Shown: positions 6,444 through 10,106 of the stretch, in pieces
Layout: each line of letters starts with the position of its first letter
Position numbering within the stretch: position 1 is the first letter of the stretch
Notes under the pieces: generated by a model
Database searches by the model: none
Seen by the model: only the letters and a program-made list of their open reading frames with translations
Told to the model about the DNA's origin: nothing
Assembly: GCA_002491115.1 (NCBI GenBank)
Contig: DKVI01000032.1
Location: 25,118 to 35,223 of the forward strand
DNA: 10,106 nucleotides
Source: Lachnospiraceae bacterium UBA7182
GTDB taxonomy: Bacteria; Bacillota; Clostridia; Lachnospirales; Lachnospiraceae
Direction: 5' to 3'
Position numbers and translations under genes: made by a program

Positions 6444-6920
6444 TCAGTTCCGGTCTTTCCAGCTCTCTATGATTTCTTCTTTCATCCTCTCAATATCCTT
6501 CTTACTGACATGCCATTTTTTCCCTGTCCTGTAATTCACAGCATTCCATGCAATATGTATATGCAAATTGTCAGTATCTTCATGGACTGCAAATACACAC
6601 TGATGTCCATCAAAAAATTTTTTTGCCACCCTCTGCCCAAACATATATACATCATAGAGTTCATCCTCTTCTTCCCAAAACGAAATCATCATATGATAAA
6701 TACGTCGTTTTGATTTCTTCCTATAGACATCCTGTATAATCTCAAATTCTTCCGCTGCTTTTTTCCAGTCTAAATAATAGACACCTTTTCCTCCTGTGCA
6801 GCGTCGTCTGCGCTTTGTCTTTTTATCAGTTAATATATAACGGATCAAATCCTGCACAGCATGATCGTCATTATATCCGTTATTTATGATCTTTATAACA
6901 ATTTCTTTAGTTTTTTCCAT
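6444..6920 (-). CDS. Small relaxase/mobilization nuclease (MobA-like, relaxase domain only)
   Basis: A 158-aa protein matching the core of a MOBP/MobA-type relaxase, which nicks one strand at oriT and stays bound through a tyrosine. Visible motifs are a likely catalytic Tyr (Y28 in LIRYILTDKKT; Y16 is an alternative), the Y-H-x-x-x-S-F motif at 75-81, and the metal-binding three-His motif H113-E-D-T-D-N-L-H120-I-H122, followed by WNAVNYRTGKKWH. The primase/helicase or C-terminal extensions of full MobA (often 300-500 aa) are absent; the protein ends soon after the His motif. Small stand-alone relaxases occur in Lachnospiraceae elements, so this may be complete. Start ATG 6918-6920 overlaps mobC by 28 bp, with GGAGG about 13 nt upstream, implying translational coupling. 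Confidence 0.78.
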   Translation of the reverse strand: MEKTKEIVIKIINNGYNDDHAVQDLIRYILTDKKTKRRRRCTGGKGVYYLDWKKAAEEFEIIQDVYRKKSKRRIYHMMISFWEEEDELYDVYMFGQRVAKKFFDGHQCVFAVHEDTDNLHIHIAWNAVNYRTGKKWHVSKKDIERMKEEIIESWKDRN

Positions 6921-7183
6921 ACGTTATCCATTTCCTCCTGAATCGTATCATCATTATACACATCATTTATTTGTGCTATTATATCCTGCATTTCTATCAT
7001 CAGTTCTATCACATCATATGTCTTTTCTTTACCTGCTTTTTTAGGAAACAATATTTTTCTTATATATTCTGTCAGCTCCATCTCCATTGTCCCGGCACGT
7101 TTATTTAATTTTATCTTTTCCTGTTTTGTACATCGTACTGATATACGTTCTGTTTTATTTCCGTTTTGTTTATATTTACTCAT
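6893..7183 (-). CDS. mobC: MobC-like relaxosome accessory protein
   Basis: A 96-aa protein with a ribbon-helix-helix N-terminus: strand TERISVRCT (11-19), helix KQEKIKLNKRAG (20-31), then MELTEYIRKILFPK (35-48). The first half follows the MobC pattern (R-x-T/S-V-R-x-T/S...E...I...A...M...EYIR). The C-terminal half is a likely coiled helix (VIELMIEMQDIIAQINDV...VWKKLKKLL). MobC proteins bind oriT DNA, open the strands near nic and recruit the relaxase encoded just downstream. The start is secure: AAGGAGG lies 9 nt before ATG. Overlap with the relaxase gene places both in one operon transcribed away from the integrase. Confidence 0.75.
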   Translation of the reverse strand: MSKYKQNGNKTERISVRCTKQEKIKLNKRAGTMEMELTEYIRKILFPKKAGKEKTYDVIELMIEMQDIIAQINDVYNDDTIQEEMDNVWKKLKKLL

Positions 7184-7296
7184 GTTGTATTTCCTCCTTC
7201 ACGGGATTCGCAAATGAATTGTTTTCTTTTCCAATTACAGCAGACTACAATCTGTATCTCTAAAAAAAATTTGTCACCCAAATTTATTCCAACGTT

Positions 7297-7312
7297 AATA
7301 TCATATGATATT
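7297..7312. repeat. 16-bp perfect palindrome upstream of mobC
   Basis: AATATCATATGATATT is self-complementary, 114 bp before the mobC start. It could be a protein-binding site for MobC or a regulator, or part of oriT. In AT-rich DNA a palindrome of this length is uncommon but not impossible by chance. Confidence 0.6.
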
Positions 7313-7314
7313 TT

Positions 7315-7345
7315 ATAAGGTCGGAAAATTCTATACAGACCTTTA
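7315..7345. repeat. Hairpin next to the palindrome, possible part of oriT
   Basis: AAGGTC (7317-7322) pairs with GACCTT (7338-7343), loop 15 nt. On plus it is followed by TATTTTTCC, so it also resembles a weak terminator, but no plus gene precedes it. Confidence 0.4.
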
Positions 7346-7450
7346 TTTTTCCATATTCGGTTTAGAATAATATTTTCTTAGTTTTCCATAATTTGTATCT
7401 TGTATTTTGTAAATAGATTTTGAATATTTTATTTTTCCATGTAAAATCCC

Positions 7451-7468
7451 TGTATATCCGGCTATACA
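7451..7468. repeat. TGTATA-TCCGGC-TATACA hairpin
   Basis: An exact 6-bp inverted repeat with a 6-nt loop, in otherwise unstructured AT-rich DNA between mobC and the integrase. It is a candidate nic-proximal hairpin or operator. Confidence 0.4.
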
Positions 7469-7789
7469 ACAGGACACCGCTATCTATTCAACATGGATTT
7501 TTCTTATGTCTTTACATTCATGTCTTACATAATATTCTTTTTCATTTATCCCGGTTTACTACTGCCTATATCTTTTTATTCCCGATTATACACTTCTCTA
7601 AATTACATAAACTGAATGCCTGCTCCATGAGTGTAGATACATTCCAATGATCCATACGCACAATGCGAATATGAACCTATACATTATCTGCTTGAAGGAA
7701 AGGAGTGTCGCGATAAAAGCCAGATGCAAAATTTATCAGAAAAGTAACGTATAGAAAATGCAGATTAAACAGATTGGAGGAAGTATAAA

Positions 7790-8737
7790 ATGGCAGTCGA
7801 TAAAAATGGAAAAACATTACCAAAGGGCATCACTTACCGCCCGAAAGCAGTCAATGTTTATCAAAGCAGTTATAATGCTTATATTAAAAAAAGATTCGGC
7901 AGTAAACAGTTGCGGGACATCCGTACAGACCATATACAATCATTTTATAATCAGATGGCGCAGGTATATTCCCATAATACGCTGGAAATATGCAGATCCA
8001 TATTAAATGGTATGTATATGCAGGCAGTCAGAAACGAGATGCTCCAAAAGAACCCTGTTTCTAATGCCGTCCTTCCACGAAACAATAAACGCCAGACAGC
8101 CAAGGTCATGTCAGAGGATGAACAGAATATATTCTTAACATACGCGAAAGATGCACGTTATTATCCCGTCTATGAACTTGCCCTGTCTACGGGTATGAGA
8201 AACGGAGAATTAAGAGGCTTGCAATGGACGGATATTGATTTTCAGACAAAAATCATACATGTCAGGCATACGCTTGTATATATGAACAGAAAATATTTCT
8301 TTGACTCTCCAAAGACAACTTCCAGCGAACGTGATATTCCCATGCTGGACAGTGTATACCGCCTTCTTAAGCAGCATCAGAAAGAACAACGAAAAAAACG
8401 GCTTGAAATGGGTGATCTGTGGAATCCGCCAGAAGGATTTGAAAATCTTGTCTTTACCAACTCAAAAGGTGGTCCTATCAATCGTGACGGGTTCCGAACC
8501 TATCTGAAACGGGTCATTAAAAAAATACAAGAAGATCATCCGCTGTTCCCGCATATTACACCACATACATTCCGGCATACATTCGCCACCCGCAGCATCG
8601 AACGGGGCATACCGCCAAAAGTGCTGCAGACGATTCTGGGACACAGTGATCTGGCCACTACTATGGATACTTATGCACATGTACTTCCGGATACCAAAAG
8701 TCAGGAAATGCAAAAGCTCGCAGGGCTGTTCGATTAA
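7790..8737 (+). CDS. int: Tyrosine site-specific integrase (Tn916-type) with shortened N-terminus
   Basis: A 315-aa tyrosine recombinase that would integrate and excise the element. Start ATG 7790-7792 follows GGAGG at 9 nt. After MAVDKNGKTLPKGITYRPKA, the usual opening of this integrase group, it passes straight to a core-binding SAM-like domain (NVYQSSYNAYIKKRFGSKQL to about residue 90). The catalytic domain is complete: R137 (GMRNGELRGL), K175 (SPKTTSSERDIP), H259-x-x-R262 (HTFRHTFATR), H285 (LGHSDLATT) and nucleophile Y295 (MDTYAH). Relatives are about 380-405 aa and carry an arm-site-binding domain between the opening and the core domain; roughly 70-80 residues are missing here without loss of frame. 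Strand exchange chemistry may remain, but arm binding is probably lost. It abuts the TGTGTCA repeats. Confidence 0.9.
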   Translation: MAVDKNGKTLPKGITYRPKAVNVYQSSYNAYIKKRFGSKQLRDIRTDHIQSFYNQMAQVYSHNTLEICRSILNGMYMQAVRNEMLQKNPVSNAVLPRNNKRQTAKVMSEDEQNIFLTYAKDARYYPVYELALSTGMRNGELRGLQWTDIDFQTKIIHVRHTLVYMNRKYFFDSPKTTSSERDIPMLDSVYRLLKQHQKEQRKKRLEMGDLWNPPEGFENLVFTNSKGGPINRDGFRTYLKRVIKKIQEDHPLFPHITPHTFRHTFATRSIERGIPPKVLQTILGHSDLATTMDTYAHVLPDTKSQEMQKLAGLFD

Positions 8738-8760
8738 AATTTTGTGTCAATTTTGTGTCA
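8737..8760. repeat. TGTGTCA direct repeats after the integrase, candidate right end
   Basis: TTTGTGTCA occurs twice in tandem with an 11-bp period (8741-8749, 8752-8760), starting right at the integrase stop codon. The pair matches the cluster at 3165-3183 in order and orientation. The location next to the integrase 3' end is typical of an attachment site or integrase-binding repeats. Confidence 0.55.
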
Positions 8761-8763
8761 AAC

Positions 8764-8784
8764 CGCCTTTTGGGGCGCTTTTTT
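8764..8784 (+). terminator. Probable terminator of the integrase gene
   Basis: CGCC (8764-8767) pairs with GGCG (8774-8777), loop TTTTGG, and is followed after one C by TTTTTT. The stem is short but all G-C, and the position 26 bp after the stop fits. Confidence 0.5.
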
Positions 8785-8835
8785 ATGCCTGAAAACAGGG
8801 GGAAAATACGCGAAAAACAAAGGAAAATCAAGCAA

Positions 8836-8875
8836 AATACCCCACCCGCCACACCAAAGCAGCGAATGGGGTATT
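8836..8875 (-). repeat. Long-loop inverted repeat, possible minus-strand terminator
   Basis: AATACCCCA (8836-8844) and TGGGGTATT (8867-8875) are perfect 9-bp arms with a 22-nt loop. Read on minus the hairpin is followed by TTGCTTGATTTT. No minus gene lies just upstream, so it may be left from the chromosomal site before the element arrived. Confidence 0.45.
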
Positions 8876-8982
8876 CAAAAGGGGAGGATAAGTATTCAAT
8901 TTATCTTTGGTTTAATTATAGTATGACCACTCTTTGGCAAGTTATACACAAAATATATAAAAAATTAAAATTCAAAAAATAC

Positions 8983-9011
8983 TTGTTATGTAGTTTTGAA
9001 TACTATATAAT
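8983..9011 (+). promoter_or_regulatory. Sigma-A promoter of the DUF1836 gene
   Basis: TTGTTA (8983-8988), a 17-nt spacer and a perfect TATAAT (9006-9011) lie just upstream of the ribosome site GGAGG (9018-9022) and ATG 9032. The transcript leader would be about 15 nt. Confidence 0.75.
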
Positions 9012-9031
9012 AGAGACGGAGGTAATATATC

Positions 9032-9646
9032 ATGACGATCAACCCAAAAGATGTTTTAAACAGCATTATCGAAAGCCTGGAACGGATCGATTATATCAAA
9101 CCCAGGGACATCCCCAATATCGATCTGTACATGGATCAGGTGACTACTTTTATGGAAGAGCACCTGCAGGCCTCCAAGCGCTATCCGGAGGACAAGATCC
9201 TGACCAAGACCATGATTAATAATTATGCCAAAAACCGCCTGCTTCCATCCCCGGAAAAGAAAAAATATTCCAAAGAGCATATGCTGCTGTTAATCTATAT
9301 TTACTATTTTAAAGGGATTTTATCCATTGGAGATATCCAGAGTCTTTTAGACCCTCTGACGGAACATTATTTCCATGCGGACGGTCCTGTCAATATGCAG
9401 TCCATCTACGAGGAAGTTTTCAGCCTGGAGAAAGACCAGGTGGAACAGATGAAACATGATGTAATCGACAAATACAAGACTGCATCCGCCACTTTTTCGG
9501 ACGCGCCTGAAGAAGAGAAACGATTCCTGCAGGCTTTTTCCTTTATCTGTCTCTTAAGTTTTGACGTATATGTAAAAAAGCAGGTCATCGAAAAGCTGAT
9601 CGATGAATTTCCGAAAAAACATACCGGAAAAAAGACCAAAGAATGA
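9032..9646 (+). CDS. DUF1836 domain-containing protein
   Basis: A 204-aa soluble protein. The DUF1836 core is recognisable from LTKTMINNYAKNRLLPSP (57-74) through KKYSKEHMLLLIYIYYFKG (77-95) to SIGDIQSLLDPL. The segment INNYAKNRLLPSP...KYS resembles the MerR-type winged helix (N-Y-x-K-x-x-L-L-P-x-P), so DNA binding is plausible, but the family has no established function. The rest is helical with a basic tail (KKHTGKKTKE). The start is fixed by GGAGG at 9 nt and by a good promoter. It appears to be a single-gene transcript ending at the hairpin that overlaps its stop codon. It lies outside the proposed mobile element and looks like ordinary chromosomal sequence. Confidence 0.85.
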   Translation: MTINPKDVLNSIIESLERIDYIKPRDIPNIDLYMDQVTTFMEEHLQASKRYPEDKILTKTMINNYAKNRLLPSPEKKKYSKEHMLLLIYIYYFKGILSIGDIQSLLDPLTEHYFHADGPVNMQSIYEEVFSLEKDQVEQMKHDVIDKYKTASATFSDAPEEEKRFLQAFSFICLLSFDVYVKKQVIEKLIDEFPKKHTGKKTKE

Positions 9647-9679
9647 CGATAAGGAACCTTTTTCAGGTTTCTTATCGTC
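9645..9679. terminator. Shared bidirectional hairpin between convergent genes
   Basis: GACGATAAG (9645-9653) pairs with CTTATCGTC (9671-9679) and, past a G-T pair, AACCT (9655-9659) with AGGTT (9665-9669), loop 5 nt. The arms overlap the stop codons of both flanking genes (9644-9646 and 9679-9681). T tracts are poor on plus and moderate on minus. Confidence 0.7.
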
Positions 9680-9978
9680 TATGGCTTCTCCTCCATCCTG
9701 CGAAACACCATGTCGTATCCGTCGTTCCCATAATTCAGAGAACGGTTCACACGGCTGATGGTGGCTGTTGACGCACCTGTACGCTCGGCAATCTCCAAAT
9801 AAGTCTTTTTCTGCCGAAGCAGCCTGGCCACCTCAAAACGCTGAGATAAGGACTGGATCTCATTGATCGTACATACATCCTCAAAAAATGTGTAACATTC
9901 TTCCATACTGTGAAGATTTAAAATCGCCCGGAACAGCCCGTCTGTCGCTTCATTGCGAATCCTTTTGCTCATACCCAT
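9679..9978 (-). CDS. YerC/YecD family TrpR-related protein
   Basis: A 99-aa regulator of the TrpR-like superfamily, YerC/YecD type. After a short N-terminal helix region (ATDGLFRAILNLHSMEECY, 11-29) comes the signature EDVCTINEIQSLSQRFEVARLL (33-54), then the HTH KTYLEIAERTGASTATISRVNR (58-79) and the ending LNYGNDGYDMVFRRM. Length and motifs match the family closely. TrpR itself binds tryptophan; the ligand and targets of YerC-type proteins are not established. AGAGG lies 5 nt before the ATG at 9976-9978; an alternative ATG two codons later has 11-nt spacing. It is convergent with the DUF1836 gene. It looks intact and chromosomal. Confidence 0.9.
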   Translation of the reverse strand: MGMSKRIRNEATDGLFRAILNLHSMEECYTFFEDVCTINEIQSLSQRFEVARLLRQKKTYLEIAERTGASTATISRVNRSLNYGNDGYDMVFRRMEEKP

Positions 9979-10017
9979 ATCAACCTCTTACCTGTTGCAA
10001 ATACTTCCTGCTATGTT

Positions 10018-10046
10018 ATTTTAGCACAGTAAAATTTTAAAGTCCA
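10018..10046 (-). promoter_or_regulatory. Candidate promoter of the YerC-like gene
   Basis: On minus, TGGACT (10046-10041), a 17-nt spacer and TAAAAT (10023-10018) lie 40 bp before the start codon. Four of six -35 bases and five of six -10 bases match consensus. Beyond it, 10047-10106 shows nothing identifiable. Confidence 0.5.
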
Positions 10047-10106
10047 GCATTTCCTGTCGATTTCTAGGGTTGTTTCACGAAGGTTGTTACTTTTCATGGG
10101 GTGGGG

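Larger units (their letters stand above)
7184..7789. other. AT-rich non-coding region between mobC and integrase, candidate oriT
   Basis: No convincing gene in 606 bp on either strand; the open frame at 7420-7650 on plus is a hydrophobic AT-rich artefact. The region holds a 16-bp palindrome, two small hairpins (listed separately) and four TTTTCCA copies (7227-7233, 7347-7353, 7382-7388, 7433-7439). Its place directly upstream of mobC is where oriT of MobC/relaxase elements usually lies. Near its right end AAAGGAG at 7699-7705 is a ribosome-site look-alike with no gene after it, only an 8-codon frame from 7724. Confidence 0.45.
3165..8760. mobile_element. Putative degraded integrative mobilizable element
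   Basis: This span is bounded by near-identical TGTGTCA-type repeats and contains a tyrosine integrase next to the right boundary, an excisionase-like HTH protein, MobC, a small relaxase and a small XRE regulator. There are no conjugative coupling or type IV secretion genes, so it would be mobilizable rather than self-transmissible. It also carries broken passenger genes: an Rpn-family nuclease, a surface-protein fragment and an XRE remnant. The left boundary is inferred only from the repeat; the true end could lie elsewhere between 3027 and 4366, or the Rpn copy and surface-protein piece may be later arrivals. Confidence 0.5.

Noticed and set aside
7420..7650. 76-codon plus-strand frame rich in Phe/Leu/His
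   Set aside because: It is typical of AT-rich non-coding DNA read by chance; no ribosome site and no family resemblance.
8755..9219. 154-codon plus-strand frame after the integrase
   Set aside because: It runs through the integrase terminator, a hairpin and the DUF1836 promoter, then into the DUF1836 gene in the wrong frame.

Overview
The window looks like a Gram-positive Firmicutes chromosome, most likely a gut Lachnospiraceae (Blautia/Dorea/Ruminococcus-like) relative. The evidence is strong AAGGAG/GGAGG ribosome sites, AT-rich intergenic DNA, two Rpn-type PD-(D/E)XK nucleases of the kind abundant in that family, a DUF1836 protein, a YerC/TrpR-like regulator and a Tn916-type tyrosine integrase. 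This is inferred from protein families; no rRNA, tRNA or CRISPR is visible.

Layout. (1) 1-1864, minus strand: a small cluster of unrecognised genes. A possibly frameshifted remnant is followed by a 58-aa protein, a two-helix membrane protein and a four-helix membrane protein that runs off the left edge. (2) 2034-3026, plus strand: an apparently intact Rpn-family nuclease with four in-frame 12-bp repeats near its C-terminus. (3) About 3165-8760: a probable degraded integrative mobilizable element. It holds a second Rpn-family gene whose start is broken by one extra base, a 58-aa excisionase-like HTH protein, the 3' part of a large repeat-domain surface-protein gene fused back to back with the 3' part of an XRE regulator gene, an intact small XRE regulator, a MobC/relaxase pair, about 600 bp of non-coding AT-rich DNA with palindromes (candidate oriT), and an integrase that has its catalytic residues but a very short N-terminus. 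Near-identical TGTGTCA-type repeats lie at 3165-3192 and 8737-8760 and may be the ends or integrase sites. (4) 9032-9978: ordinary chromosomal genes, DUF1836 on plus and YerC-like on minus, convergent on a shared hairpin.

How the parts fit. MobC would bind the transfer origin with the small relaxase, a conjugative helper would supply transfer functions, and integrase plus the excisionase-like protein would move the element in and out. The broken genes (Rpn copy, surface protein, XRE remnant) and the shortened integrase suggest the element is decaying and has been rearranged. I see no convincing new defence or biosynthetic system. The most informative signals are the chimeric junction near 5742-5756, the start-codon frameshift near 4112-4117, the integrase N-terminal loss, and the paired end repeats.
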